Below are positions 17,248 to 26,899 of a stretch of DNA of 64,000 nt, one piece after another. Under the pieces are notes generated by a model, which was not told the origin of the DNA, did no database searches, and saw only the letters and a list, made by a program, of their open reading frames with translations. Position 1 is the first letter of the stretch. Every line of letters starts with the position of its first letter. This DNA is from Nitrosospira sp. Is2 (lineage in GTDB: Bacteria; Pseudomonadota; Gammaproteobacteria; Burkholderiales; Nitrosomonadaceae): the NCBI RefSeq assembly GCF_033095785.1, contig NZ_CP137134.1:3348001-3412000 (forward strand). Direction: 5' to 3'. A program made the translations under genes and the position numbers.

Positions 17248-18345
17248 TCACGAATGAAGCTCTCTCATTGGGAAAGCGAAGTTGAGGGTGGTGACGGGTC
17301 TGGTTGTCGTAACCGTTACGGGGTGGCCAATCTTGGTCAATTGCGAAAGCTTGACGCAGAAATCAGATAAGGTGTTCCAACTGGCTGCGGCCGAGGGCAT
17401 CGCCACCAGATCGCCGATCTGGTGTGGCGTTGCACCTGCATAAATCGCGTTGATGACCTGGCCGACCTTGGTTTGTTCGGCCTCCCACATCGCCGCAATC
17501 GGTGGCATCTGGCTATTCATCTCCAGCATGCTTTTATCGAAGTTGTCGATCAACTGGGAAACTGCCTTGCTTATGGCGGCGGCTTGCGCGTTTTCCGACA
17601 TATTAACCCGCAATCTCACGATCCTGCCGATCGTTTGATCAATCTCTTTATTAGTGACGATAAGATCATAAGTCATCTTGCCGACGGTAAACAGCAGGCC
17701 CGCGATCGCCAGGTAAGGAACCTCGACGCCTGCTGCGGAAACCACGGTATAGCGGATGGTGACCGAAGACTGAATGAAGTTTTTGCCGGCCGAGATTTCC
17801 GCGCTCGACAGGGTTCCTCCAAGCCTGTTGAACTGACCTTGAAGTGCCATGACTTGCGTGGCGAGGTCGGTCATGGCTTGCTCTTCGCTGGCCAGGCTGT
17901 TCCATGCAGTCGCAATACTGGCGTCGAGTGCCTGCCGAATATTGTTGAGATTATTGATCTGCAAGGTAAACTGACCTTCTGCGGCGCGTGTCACATTTTT
18001 TCCCGTAGCGAGCGCCGCGCTCATCGTATTCAATATGTCCATCCAAGCGTCCTTGTCGTCGCCAACGCTGGACGCAACCTGAGCAAAGCGGGAAAACAAG
18101 GTGGCATAGTTTATAAACTGGTTTAAGACCGGAGTCCAAATATCTAATTTCTCTGCCTGCCATTGCTCCCCCGCTTGGCTCAGGAGCTCAATGCTCTGTC
18201 GGGCAACGGCCGCCCACGGGGGATTCGGACTCAGTCTCCCTACCCTCGTATTCATACTGGCAAAGGCAAAAGCGTCCACTTGGCGAATGATGGAGTACCC
18301 TCGGGCCAGCTGGTCAGTCGCGTTATTGACATTTGGGCTTAGCAT
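17248..18345 (-). CDS. Alpha-helical pore-forming-toxin-like protein (HBL/NHE/ClyA-type fold)
   Basis: 365 residues from ATG 18345, chosen because a GGGGGG/A-rich ribosome site precedes it; the in-frame upstream start at 18411 has none. The protein is almost wholly helical, with long heptad-like stretches on both sides of one hydrophobic hairpin (about residues 200-230, with VEVPYLAIAGLLFTVGKMTY). This layout is that of the haemolysin BL / NHE / Cry6 / ClyA superfamily of pore-forming toxins, which insert the hairpin into membranes. No signal peptide is seen, as in ClyA. Just past the stop another frame continues with an Ala/Thr/Ser-rich tail. Assignment rests on architecture, not on a database match. 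Confidence 0.55.
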   Translation of the reverse strand: MLSPNVNNATDQLARGYSIIRQVDAFAFASMNTRVGRLSPNPPWAAVARQSIELLSQAGEQWQAEKLDIWTPVLNQFINYATLFSRFAQVASSVGDDKDAWMDILNTMSAALATGKNVTRAAEGQFTLQINNLNNIRQALDASIATAWNSLASEEQAMTDLATQVMALQGQFNRLGGTLSSAEISAGKNFIQSSVTIRYTVVSAAGVEVPYLAIAGLLFTVGKMTYDLIVTNKEIDQTIGRIVRLRVNMSENAQAAAISKAVSQLIDNFDKSMLEMNSQMPPIAAMWEAEQTKVGQVINAIYAGATPHQIGDLVAMPSAAASWNTLSDFCVKLSQLTKIGHPVTVTTTRPVTTLNFAFPMRELHS

Positions 18346-18762
18346 TTTTTCCCCCCCGGGAATTTGGATGTGCCCTTTTGGGCGGCAGAAAGCATGTATG
18401 AACCGGTACACCCCTGTAATCGATCCTAAGAATTGGCATTACAGAGTTTCCAAGCCAGATGAGGCAGACGAGACTGGAGCAGCACGAGCGCCGCTGCGTA
18501 AAAATGCCGTGCCTCAACCGTCTTTAACGAGCATTTTTTGCTGCTCGTTGCCCACTCGTATCTAACGGCAAGGTCATGAAAATACTTGAATGGAATTTTA
18601 CGAAGGCAGTTGAATATTTGTGACTGATCAGCTGTATGGACCAGTTGGGGGGATTAAAGGCCTAAAGGAAGGTCTAAAGGCTAAAAGAAATTCGAGTGGT
18701 GGCGATGATCAACGTCACAACGAATCATGTCTGAAGGAAGGCAGCCTCTTACCGCAGTTTTT
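18346..18762. other. Intergenic region between toxin-like gene and TonB receptor
   Basis: No gene is supported. A hairpin (AACGAGCA at 18526-18533 and TGCTCGTT at 18542-18549, 8-nt T-rich loop) and short direct repeats of the type TAAAGGCCTAAAGGAAGG around 18655-18690 are present. The promoter of the toxin-like gene should lie here but could not be picked out. Confidence 0.4.
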
Positions 18763-21006
18763 CTAAAACGTGTAACTCGCGTTCAACCCCACCATATAGT
18801 TCCGTCCCGGCGAGGGCTCATAAAAGCGCCCGTTGGCTTCATTCACGATTACTGCTCCGGCATAACGGGTTCCGGTAATATTGTCCACGCGCGCGAACCC
18901 GCTGATCTTCCACGCGCCGATCTGACGCGAGTACGCCACCCGGACATTAGCAATGGCGTATGCCTTTGCGGCTTCAGAATTGATGTCGTTTACAAAAATA
19001 CGGTCCCGATAGATTGCCTCCACCGCGGCCGAGAATCCTGGCAAGCCACGCCGCCAGGCCAACTCTCCGAAGGCGGTATTGCGTGGCACGCCCGGCAGGA
19101 AATTTCCCTCTGCGACCGTTACCGTGGCCCCCGCCGCACCGGCGCGATAGCTGTATTGATCCAGAAAGACCGCGTCCAGATAGGTATAAGACACAAAGGC
19201 CGACAGATCACGCTGGAAATACGCGTCCAGGGAGAGCTCCACGCCGCGCCGTCGCGTATCGGAAGCGTTCTGAAAAGTCGCCCGCCCGCCAGAATTCGCG
19301 GCTGGCACAATCTCGCCATTCACATGGGTTTCGAAAAGCGCCAGGTTGATGCGCGTGCTGTTCGTCGCCAGCCATTTGAACCCTGCCTCGAAGTTATTGC
19401 TTTTGCTCGGCTGGAGCGCGAAATTGAGGCCGCCGACGCCGTCGGGCCGATAGGCAAGCTCGACGAAAGTGGGCGTCTCGAAGCCTTGCCCGGCGCTGGC
19501 GTAGAGATTGAGAGTGGGAGTCGCTTTATACAAGAGCCCCAGTACCGGCGTGATCTTGCGAAAAGTAATCCTGCCGCTGTCGTCCGCATTGCCTGCGCGG
19601 ATAAAAAAATCTTTGGACCTGAATTTCACTTCGGTATTGCGCACACCGGCGGAAAGCGACCAGGCGGGAGTAAATTGCCACTCGGCCTGCGCGTACTGAC
19701 TGAAGCTCGTCACTGTGTTGTCTTCGTTACGCCGAATAGTGCCGCGCACGCCCAATGTGTCCCCGGAAAAATTTTCGAAACCTTTGCGTCGTTCCCCCAT
19801 GGCATCGTATTCGATTGCCGCGGTCAGCGTGAACGGACGGGGGCCAATGCTGCGATGCGTCCATCTCAATCCCAGACCGCCGAACTCGCGATCAAGATCC
19901 ACTACCCCGCCCGAGTTTGTCTGCGGGATCTGCGCGCCTCGAGGCACTGCCAAAAACTGTTCCACTTGCCGGGTTCCCGCATAACCGATCAGTTTGATCG
20001 AGCTTGTTGCGGAAAACTTGTGCTCATAAACGAGCCCCCCCTGGGTATTGTCAATGCTCTTGCGGGTATTGAAAGCAATCGCGCCGGTACCCGCCTGTCG
20101 CGGGTCCGCCATCATTTGCGCGCGTGTCAGCCCGAGCGGGTCCTGGGTATTGCCCTGGTGAAGTTCGTTAAACACCAGCGTAAGCGTGTCATTGTTGGTA
20201 AATCGATAGGTGAGCTTTGCGTTGGCCTGGTACCGTGTGGCGGAGCTGTGTTCGCGGTAGCCATCGGTCTGGAAACGCGAGATATCCACGATGTAATTGA
20301 AAGGTCCAGGGAGTGGGATGCCGTCGGATCCCTTTGTTCCACCAAGTGTTCCGCCCAGCTTGATCTCGCCTCGGCTGGTTCCAAAGCTGCCGCCGAGCAA
20401 CGAGCCGGACAGCATCGTTCCCAATGGCCCGTCCTCGGTAAACGCCTGGATTACGCCGCCTGAAGCATTTCCATGGATCGCGGAAAAAGGACCGCGCAGA
20501 ACTTCGATGCGTTGGACCGAGCCGAGGTTGATATTGGCCGCCTGGCCCTGCCCGTCCGGCATTGTGGCGGGGATGTCATCGACAATCATCCGAACGCCGC
20601 GAATCCCGAAAGTGGAGCGCGCGCCGAATCCGCGGCTGGAGACCTGCAGATCCTGGGCGTAATTTTGTCGGTTTAAAATGACCAACCCCGGCACTCGGGA
20701 TAGCGCTTCGGAGAGATTCACACGTGGCTGGCTGTCCTGGATCACAAGCCCCTCCACCACATCGACCGACATGGGCAGAGAGAAGCTCGATTGCTCGACA
20801 CGGGTACCGCTGACCACGACCGGGCGAAGCGTGACCGGGGCGCCGCCCGGAGGGAAAATTGCCTGCGCGAACGAGGAATCCGTTCCGGACATCAGGATTG
20901 ATGGCGCTATTGCCGCTGTGGCAAGCATCGAGGTCAATGTCTTCAACGATCTTGCTTCCCCGGACTTGTAACGTCGGAATGGCGACATCGAACGGGGCGC
21001 GCTCAA
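18763..21006 (-). CDS. TonB-dependent outer-membrane receptor
   Basis: 747 residues. A possible TonB box (PVVVSGT, about 62-68) follows a signal region, then the plug domain (about 70-195; LSEALSRVPGLVI, RGFGARSTFGIRG, VQRIEVLRGPFSAIHGNASG) and a beta-barrel ending in the usual aromatic (ASYTF). It imports a siderophore or other chelate in a TonB/ExbBD-driven manner. FGIRG and VDDIPATMPDGQG resemble iron(III)-siderophore receptors of the FecA/PupB kind, but there is no N-terminal signalling domain and no FecIR pair beside it. The first 20 residues may not be part of the protein, because several starts are possible. Confidence 0.92.
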   Translation of the reverse strand: MSAPRSMSPFRRYKSGEARSLKTLTSMLATAAIAPSILMSGTDSSFAQAIFPPGGAPVTLRPVVVSGTRVEQSSFSLPMSVDVVEGLVIQDSQPRVNLSEALSRVPGLVILNRQNYAQDLQVSSRGFGARSTFGIRGVRMIVDDIPATMPDGQGQAANINLGSVQRIEVLRGPFSAIHGNASGGVIQAFTEDGPLGTMLSGSLLGGSFGTSRGEIKLGGTLGGTKGSDGIPLPGPFNYIVDISRFQTDGYREHSSATRYQANAKLTYRFTNNDTLTLVFNELHQGNTQDPLGLTRAQMMADPRQAGTGAIAFNTRKSIDNTQGGLVYEHKFSATSSIKLIGYAGTRQVEQFLAVPRGAQIPQTNSGGVVDLDREFGGLGLRWTHRSIGPRPFTLTAAIEYDAMGERRKGFENFSGDTLGVRGTIRRNEDNTVTSFSQYAQAEWQFTPAWSLSAGVRNTEVKFRSKDFFIRAGNADDSGRITFRKITPVLGLLYKATPTLNLYASAGQGFETPTFVELAYRPDGVGGLNFALQPSKSNNFEAGFKWLATNSTRINLALFETHVNGEIVPAANSGGRATFQNASDTRRRGVELSLDAYFQRDLSAFVSYTYLDAVFLDQYSYRAGAAGATVTVAEGNFLPGVPRNTAFGELAWRRGLPGFSAAVEAIYRDRIFVNDINSEAAKAYAIANVRVAYSRQIGAWKISGFARVDNITGTRYAGAVIVNEANGRFYEPSPGRNYMVGLNASYTF

Positions 21007-21120
21007 CCCCCTTTTCGAAACTACAGTTGGCTACGGTAACTCAACTCGCTGAACTCCATGAAAGCCGTAAAACGGCCCCGATGGGCGTCTTTGCTATTCA
21101 GATACCGCTATATTATCGCT

Positions 21121-21531
21121 CTAATAGCCCTGACCGCCGGGCATGGTTCCCGCGGGCGGAACTAAGACAGGAGAGGGAGAAGAAGGGCTGCGTTCTACTT
21201 TTTGCCTGCCGGCGGTGGCATCCTGGTTTACTTTTTCGATAGCTTCGTTTATCCGCGCCTGTTCAGCGGTTGCCCCCTTATTAACTGCTATGCTGTCGGC
21301 ATTCGCCTCTTTCACCATGCAGTCGTGATACGCCTGTAGCTGCTTCTGCCACTCATTGATTGTGCCGATGCTTTTATTGAACGCCTCCGCACTGCTCGAA
21401 TCGATGATGGGTTTCTGCGGCAATGCTCCACACCCGGTTGGCGCCCATCCTTCCGAACCGAGGACGCCGGCCTGGGCCGTGAATGCCGCGGCATATCCAA
21501 ATAATGCGGCAACAAAAATAACCGGTCTCAT
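21121..21531 (-). CDS. Small secreted protein of unknown function
   Basis: 136 residues with a clear signal peptide (PVIFVAALFGYAAAFTAQA, cleavage near residue 21). The mature part has two conserved-looking Cys (GCGALP, YHDCMV), a helical middle and a Pro/Ser-rich C-terminus ending GGQGY. Probably periplasmic. It lies 114 bp upstream of the TonB receptor on the same strand; co-transcription is possible. Confidence 0.72.
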   Translation of the reverse strand: MRPVIFVAALFGYAAAFTAQAGVLGSEGWAPTGCGALPQKPIIDSSSAEAFNKSIGTINEWQKQLQAYHDCMVKEANADSIAVNKGATAEQARINEAIEKVNQDATAGRQKVERSPSSPSPVLVPPAGTMPGGQGY

Positions 21532-21765
21532 GATAGATCCTCCTTTTAGGTGGTTTTAGCCATTTTAACCTATTGGGGCGCCAAAACCCGACTTTGAGTC
21601 GGTGCGTGAAAGGATCGAACGGCAACAGGCGCCCTCTCCTTCTGTTTTAGCCACGCACGAAAAACCAGGCCTTTTTCCATCGAATGTTCACATGCCTCGT
21701 CGTCGCCCGATCTCCCCCCGCCATATATAGGTTATTATACCGGCACTTATGATTCCCCCTGCGTT

Positions 21766-23022
21766 TTGAAGGTGGCAATTTTCGCCCATCCTCCCGTTCC
21801 CTTGCACGGTGTCGACGCGTTCCGCGACGCGCTGGCAAAGTTTGCGCTGCTGTTCTTCGGCATTGCCCTCTGGTACAAAGGGCTGAGCTTTTATGCCTAC
21901 TACCTTCTTCCCCTGGTCTGGATACTGGATGGCGGCCTGGGCCGTTTCAAGGAGACGATGAAGGAACCGGTGGTTGGCGCCCTGCTCGCTCTCTGTGTCG
22001 TCCTTGCGCTTGGAATACTGTGGAGCGACGAGCCTAAGGCCGGGTTTAAAGTCTGGCGGCGATATTTCGCGTTTCTGGTTTTCATCCCCTATCTAGCGCT
22101 TTTGAATAAAGAACGGCTGCGCTGGGCGATAGCGGGCTTGCTGGCAGGTTATTTTGGCGCGGTGGCGATGGGCATTTATCAGTGGCTCATTGTCGGCACG
22201 CAAGGGGTTCCGCCGCTTGGAATGCTCTACCTGCACTTTTCCTCGATATTAGGGATCGGAGCAATCGTGGCTTTTTATCTTGCCGGCCGCAGCGCGAATA
22301 AAAAGACCAACATAGCGTTATGGCTGTTCGCAATCCTCTTGCTCTTTCTCCAGTTTAATCAGAGCGCACGCGGAATTCTTATCGCCACAATTATTTCATC
22401 GTCAATTTTACTTTTTTTGCTACACAAGCGGGAGATCAAGACTTTTCTCGCCGTAATGGCATTGCTGGCCGCGATACTCGCAGCTTTTGCCTACAACAGC
22501 AGCAATTTTCACGAAAGGCTCGCTCAGGCCAGGAATGACATCGAGTTATCCAGGGCCGGAAACTTCAGCACCAGTATTGGATACAGGCTCGCTCTCTGGG
22601 ATATCGGCCTGCATGGAATCGCCGAGCGACCCTTTTTGGGGCACGGCACAGGCGCGGCGGTAAAGTATTTCGAAAAAAATGTGGAGACATACAAAGGCGG
22701 CATCTACAAAGACTTGCGGGCGTTCCACGAGGATATCCTTCATTACCACAGTGACTGGATCGAAATTGGAATGCATCTGGGCGTGCTCGGGCTTGCGGCT
22801 TATGCGTATTTATTATGGAGCTGGTACAAAACGTTCAGCCTGCATCGAATGGCTTCATTAGGCGCCGCTCTCGTCTGCTTTATTTTTCTTTGTGGCACGA
22901 CAGACAACCTGGTTTTCTTCCGGCAAACTTTTTACCTGCTCCTTGTCCTTACCGCCGTTAGCATCGCCTGGCAAAGATGGAATGGGGATGCCTCCCAGCC
23001 CTTCACTCGTTCGGATAGCTGA
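21766..23022 (+). CDS. O-antigen ligase-family polymer ligase (Wzy/WaaL-like)
   Basis: 418 residues with about ten membrane helices and a periplasmic loop in the C-terminal half, where GHGTGAAVKYFEK and FHEDILHYHSDWIEIGMHLG carry the His and Arg/Asp residues usual for WaaL-type ligases (Wzy_C domain). Such proteins join polysaccharide or O-antigen to lipid A core in the periplasm. The start is uncertain: the frame opens with TTG, and a GTG two codons later is an alternative. It is the first gene of the surface-glycan cluster and its context supports a glycan role. Confidence 0.85.
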   Translation: MKVAIFAHPPVPLHGVDAFRDALAKFALLFFGIALWYKGLSFYAYYLLPLVWILDGGLGRFKETMKEPVVGALLALCVVLALGILWSDEPKAGFKVWRRYFAFLVFIPYLALLNKERLRWAIAGLLAGYFGAVAMGIYQWLIVGTQGVPPLGMLYLHFSSILGIGAIVAFYLAGRSANKKTNIALWLFAILLLFLQFNQSARGILIATIISSSILLFLLHKREIKTFLAVMALLAAILAAFAYNSSNFHERLAQARNDIELSRAGNFSTSIGYRLALWDIGLHGIAERPFLGHGTGAAVKYFEKNVETYKGGIYKDLRAFHEDILHYHSDWIEIGMHLGVLGLAAYAYLLWSWYKTFSLHRMASLGAALVCFIFLCGTTDNLVFFRQTFYLLLVLTAVSIAWQRWNGDASQPFTRSDS

Positions 23023-23158
23023 CAGACATGATCTTTGCGCCCAGCCGCAAGCAACTAGCGACAGAATATGCCAAGTACAACGATTACGCCCGGAATTGGC
23101 AAGGAGCTGGAACCGAAGGTGGCTGCGCCTGCCTGATGATGCAGAGGAACGCGGATTA

Positions 23159-24328
23159 ATGCGGATCTGCTTCATATCTCATACCGCCGCACGAAACGGC
23201 GCCGAACTTGCGCTGCTTGAGCTGTTGAAAGGCTTGAGCACGTTAAATGTTCAATGCCTGGTGTTCGTGCCAGAAAAAGGTCCGCTCGTGCCAGAACTGG
23301 ACAAGCTGGATATCGATTGGCGGGTGGTGAGCTATCCATGGTGGTGGAAGTTGAGGGGAAAATCGCTTCCACGTCGTGTTTTGCGCACTCTCGGAGGCTT
23401 GGCAGCAGCCACCCGGATCGCGATAATGCTGAGGCGGTGGCGTTGTGATGTGGTGGTTACCAATACCGTTGCGATCAGTACGGGTGCCTTTGCCGCGTGG
23501 TTGGCACGCAAGCCGCACGTCTGGCACCTTCACGAGTCCCCGTATCGCGACTCCAGAATCACGTTCGACCTGGGAATTCGCTTATCAATGCGCCTGATAG
23601 ATCGCTTGTCAACACGTATTGTCGCGGTTTCCCACGCAGTCGCCGATGATTATTCGCGCTATATCAGACGGGATAGGCTCCGCGTCGTTTATCAGTCGAT
23701 AACTTCGGGCGCGGGTTTATCGCAAGACGAGATCGAGGGAATACATTATCCGACCCTGGATACAAATGTTTTCAAATGCGCAATCGTCGGTTCTTTGCAA
23801 CCATGGAAGGGACAGGACGAGGCCATTAAAGCCCTATCGGAAGTCATTAGCCATGGAGTTAATGCTCATCTGATACTGGTTGGTGAAGGTGAGCCCCGAT
23901 ACCTTGACCTGTTACTCCGCCAAGTTAAGGATTACCGACTGGAGCAGCGAGTAACATTCAAGGGGTATGTAAATGACCCCACACAACTTATCCAGGTAGC
24001 GGACGCGGTGCTGATGTGTTCGCACTGGGAAGCTTTTACCCGAGTTACGATAGAGGCGATGTTGGCGTGCAAGGCCGTAATAGCGAGTGCGAGTGGCGGC
24101 ATATTAGAACAGATTTCCAATGGAAAAACCGGTCTTCTGTATGAGCGCGGCAATCACGTTGAGCTTGCCGATAAAATACGATATCTGTACGAGAATCCGG
24201 ACGCTCGATTGAAGCTGGGGCAAGCTGCTCAAGTCTGGGCGATTGGGCGATTTACTCAGGAGCGTTATGCGAGTGAAATGCTCGATCTTTTCAAAGGTAT
24301 ACTTACGAAAGAAAAAATGCCTGTCTGA
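23159..24328 (+). CDS. GT4-family glycosyltransferase, copy 1
   Basis: 389 residues from ATG 23159, chosen because the two paralogues begin with the same MR(I/V)CFISHTA. GT-B fold: N-terminal acceptor domain, C-terminal nucleotide-sugar domain with IVGSLQPWKGQDEAIKA and the E-x7-E motif (EAFTRVTIE). The glycine-rich SGGTAEL motif of the paralogues is altered here to SGGILEQ, which could change donor use. It probably adds a sugar to a lipid-linked oligosaccharide in the cytoplasm. A frame extends 267 nt further upstream but is not needed. Confidence 0.88.
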   Translation: MRICFISHTAARNGAELALLELLKGLSTLNVQCLVFVPEKGPLVPELDKLDIDWRVVSYPWWWKLRGKSLPRRVLRTLGGLAAATRIAIMLRRWRCDVVVTNTVAISTGAFAAWLARKPHVWHLHESPYRDSRITFDLGIRLSMRLIDRLSTRIVAVSHAVADDYSRYIRRDRLRVVYQSITSGAGLSQDEIEGIHYPTLDTNVFKCAIVGSLQPWKGQDEAIKALSEVISHGVNAHLILVGEGEPRYLDLLLRQVKDYRLEQRVTFKGYVNDPTQLIQVADAVLMCSHWEAFTRVTIEAMLACKAVIASASGGILEQISNGKTGLLYERGNHVELADKIRYLYENPDARLKLGQAAQVWAIGRFTQERYASEMLDLFKGILTKEKMPV

Positions 24329-24488
24329 CTTGGTACCTCCACAATCTTCTGCAGTGTAACGATTAGAAATAGCTGCCCGATCAATAGACTCTTCGACCTT
24401 ACTATTTGCGACCTCCCATCTCGCAACGCAGTAATCGGCTGAGGAATAATGACTACACCTGCTCGATCATGCAAAGGAACGCAGGTTA

Positions 24489-25658
24489 ATGCGCGTCTGC
24501 TTCATATCTCATACAGCCGCACGTAACGGCGCGGAACTTGCGCTGCTGGAGCTATTAAAAGGCTTAAACAAGTTAAATGTTCAATGCCTAGTGGTCGTGC
24601 CAGAAAAAGGTCCGCTCCTTGGAGAACTGGACAAGCTGAATATCGATTGGCGCCTGGTGAGCTACCCTTGGTGGTGGAAGTCGAGGAGAAAATCGCTTCC
24701 TCGTCGTATTCTGCGAACTCTTCAATGTCTGGTGGCAGCCGCTCGGATCGCGATAATGCTGAGGCACTGCCGCTGTGATGTGGTCGTTACGAATACAGTT
24801 GTGGTCAGCGCTGGCGCATTCGCAGCGTGGCTGGCAGACAAACCGCACATCTGGCACCTTCATGAGTCCGCGTATCGCGACGTCAGAACAACGTTCGACT
24901 TGGGAAGGCGCCGGGCAGCGTCCCTGATAAATCGTTTGTCGGCACTTATTGTAGTGGTGTCCCGCGCGGTTGCGGATGATTATTCGCGCTATATCAACCG
25001 AGACAAGATACGCGTGATTTACCAGTCAGTCACCATAAACGCTGAGATAGAGGAAAAGCTTGATCGCAATCCCCTCAATAATTGTTTTCGATGCTGCATG
25101 GTTGGGTCCATACAACCATGGAAGGGGCAGAACGAGGCTATTAAAGCTCTATCGGAAATAGTCCGTAGAGGAATTGATGCTCACCTATTGATAGTGGGCG
25201 ATGAAAATAGGGTTTTTACCGCAGCTCTCCGCAAACAGGTTAAGGCTTGCGGTCTCGAACAGCGAATAACATTTACCGGGTACGTCAACGAGCCCATGCA
25301 ATTTATCCGGATGGCCGACGTGACGTTGGTCTGTTCCAGATGGGAGGCATTCGGCCGCGTAATTGTCGAAGCAATGCTGGCAGGAAAACCGGTTATTGCC
25401 ACTGCAAATAGCGGTGGGACAGCTGAACTGATTGAAGAAGGAAAAACCGGTCTTCTGTACGAGCGCGGTAATCATCTTGAGCTTGCCGATAAGATACAGT
25501 ATCTGTACAAGAACCCGGAAGTTCGATCAAAGCTGGGTCAGGCCGGCTACGCCTCGGCGGTTGGACGGTTTACTCAGGAGCGTTATGCTCAGGAAATGCT
25601 CGATCTTTTCGAGGACGTACTGGAGAAAAAAAGAATGTCAGCAGCGCCGACCCTGTAG
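24489..25658 (+). CDS. GT4-family glycosyltransferase, copy 2
   Basis: 389 residues, a close paralogue of the copy at 23159 along the whole length (same start MRVCFISHTAARNGAELALL, same KTGLLYERGNH near the end). It has VGSIQPWKGQ, E-x7-E as EAFGRVIVE and an intact NSGGTAELIEEG. The preceding ~20 bp (AAGGAACGCAGGTTA type) also resembles that of copy 1, so the duplicated unit includes the translation start. Confidence 0.9.
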   Translation: MRVCFISHTAARNGAELALLELLKGLNKLNVQCLVVVPEKGPLLGELDKLNIDWRLVSYPWWWKSRRKSLPRRILRTLQCLVAAARIAIMLRHCRCDVVVTNTVVVSAGAFAAWLADKPHIWHLHESAYRDVRTTFDLGRRRAASLINRLSALIVVVSRAVADDYSRYINRDKIRVIYQSVTINAEIEEKLDRNPLNNCFRCCMVGSIQPWKGQNEAIKALSEIVRRGIDAHLLIVGDENRVFTAALRKQVKACGLEQRITFTGYVNEPMQFIRMADVTLVCSRWEAFGRVIVEAMLAGKPVIATANSGGTAELIEEGKTGLLYERGNHLELADKIQYLYKNPEVRSKLGQAGYASAVGRFTQERYAQEMLDLFEDVLEKKRMSAAPTL

Positions 25659-25763
25659 CTGTTTCCACCAAGACACGACAGTGATACTTGTCCGACTAAT
25701 ACTTTCTTCAACCCTACTATTTACAGGCCGAAATCGGCGCTGCGATATCTGGGTAGACAGAAG

Positions 25764-26720
25764 ATGACCGCACGGCTCTCATTGTCCGTCGCTCTAGCGA
25801 GCTATAACGGAGAACGTTACATTGGTGAGCAACTCGACAGTATCGCACGTCAGACGCGGCTGCCAGACGAATTGATAATCTCCGATGATGCGTCAACTGA
25901 TTCAACTCCTGCCATTGTCTATGATTTCGCACAGCGTGTACCATTCCCAGTCCGGTTTATCCAGCATGAGCGCCTCGGTAGCACACGCAACTTCGAGCTA
26001 GCGATAGCGGAATGTAAGGGAGATATTATCTTTCTTTGCGACCAGGACGATGTTTGGTATCCAAACAAGGCCGAGACTATTGAAGGGGTTTTCATCAGCA
26101 CACCGGAAGCCGGCGCGGTATTCACGGATGCAGACGTGGTTGATGAAAATTTGCAACCGCTGGGGTCTCGGTTATGGCGATTCTTCAGATTCAAATCTGA
26201 AGAGCAGGCACAGTTAGCGGCAGGCGACGCGCTTGGCGTGCTGCTGAGGCATCCGGTGGCTACTGGCGCAACCATGGCGTTTCGTTCCAGCTTTCGCGAT
26301 TTCGTGCTGCCGATGCCACCCACGTGGCACGATGCGTGGATCGCTCTGCTCATCGGTGCCTCATCTCACTTAGTTGCATTGCCAACTCCACTTATTGCCT
26401 ATCGGCAGCACGGCCATAACCAGATAGGGATACGGCGGCGTGGTAGAAACCGGGATAAAGCCGTGGCTGAGATCTATGAGCCGCAAGTGCTGATATATGA
26501 AACAGCCCGGGCGCGTTTATTGGAGTTTGGGGGTCGCTTTCCAATAGGGGCGCAAGGAATTTCCCGCTTTGACGAGAAGCTGGCCTTTTTGCGGGCGGGC
26601 GCTGCACTACCTCACGCTCGGTGGCGCCGATTGCCTAGTGCTCTACGCGAATTGTTATTACTGCGCTATCATAGTTATGCCAATGGATTATCGACATTCT
26701 GTAGAGACTTGTTTGGCTAG
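25764..26720 (+). CDS. GT2-family glycosyltransferase
   Basis: 318 residues, inverting GT-A fold. N-terminal VALASYNGERYIGEQLDSI with ISDDAS..ST and the metal-binding motif FLCDQDDVW near residue 92. This is the rhamnosyl/galactosyl-transferase-like type that uses a nucleotide sugar. It is inserted between copies 2 and 3 of the GT4 set and probably acts in the same surface-glycan pathway. No membrane helix is evident. Confidence 0.9.
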   Translation: MTARLSLSVALASYNGERYIGEQLDSIARQTRLPDELIISDDASTDSTPAIVYDFAQRVPFPVRFIQHERLGSTRNFELAIAECKGDIIFLCDQDDVWYPNKAETIEGVFISTPEAGAVFTDADVVDENLQPLGSRLWRFFRFKSEEQAQLAAGDALGVLLRHPVATGATMAFRSSFRDFVLPMPPTWHDAWIALLIGASSHLVALPTPLIAYRQHGHNQIGIRRRGRNRDKAVAEIYEPQVLIYETARARLLEFGGRFPIGAQGISRFDEKLAFLRAGAALPHARWRRLPSALRELLLLRYHSYANGLSTFCRDLFG

Positions 26721-26899
26721 CGTCGTCAACTGCGCTGGTACGGTCGCAGCTCATCTTTGTCGACTTTACCGTCAGTTCAAACACTGACGGGGGGGAGATT
26801 AGGGATATGACCAAGGGGTTAACTATGAGCTGCAACGAGGCGTTAAGCTTGGGTTGGAGGCGTCTCCTTTCTATCCTTGTAAAGGAGGGCGTTTAGTTA

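Noticed and set aside
18727..20463. Plus-strand open frame of 578 codons
   Set aside because: Antisense to the TonB-dependent receptor, which has full plug and barrel motifs.
21007..21120. Fur box upstream of the TonB receptor
   Set aside because: No 19-bp GATAAT-like palindrome can be made out; iron control is plausible but not shown.
22892..23158. Upstream extension of the first GT4 gene
   Set aside because: Both paralogues start with the same MR(I/V)CFISHTA, and the extension overlaps the ligase gene.
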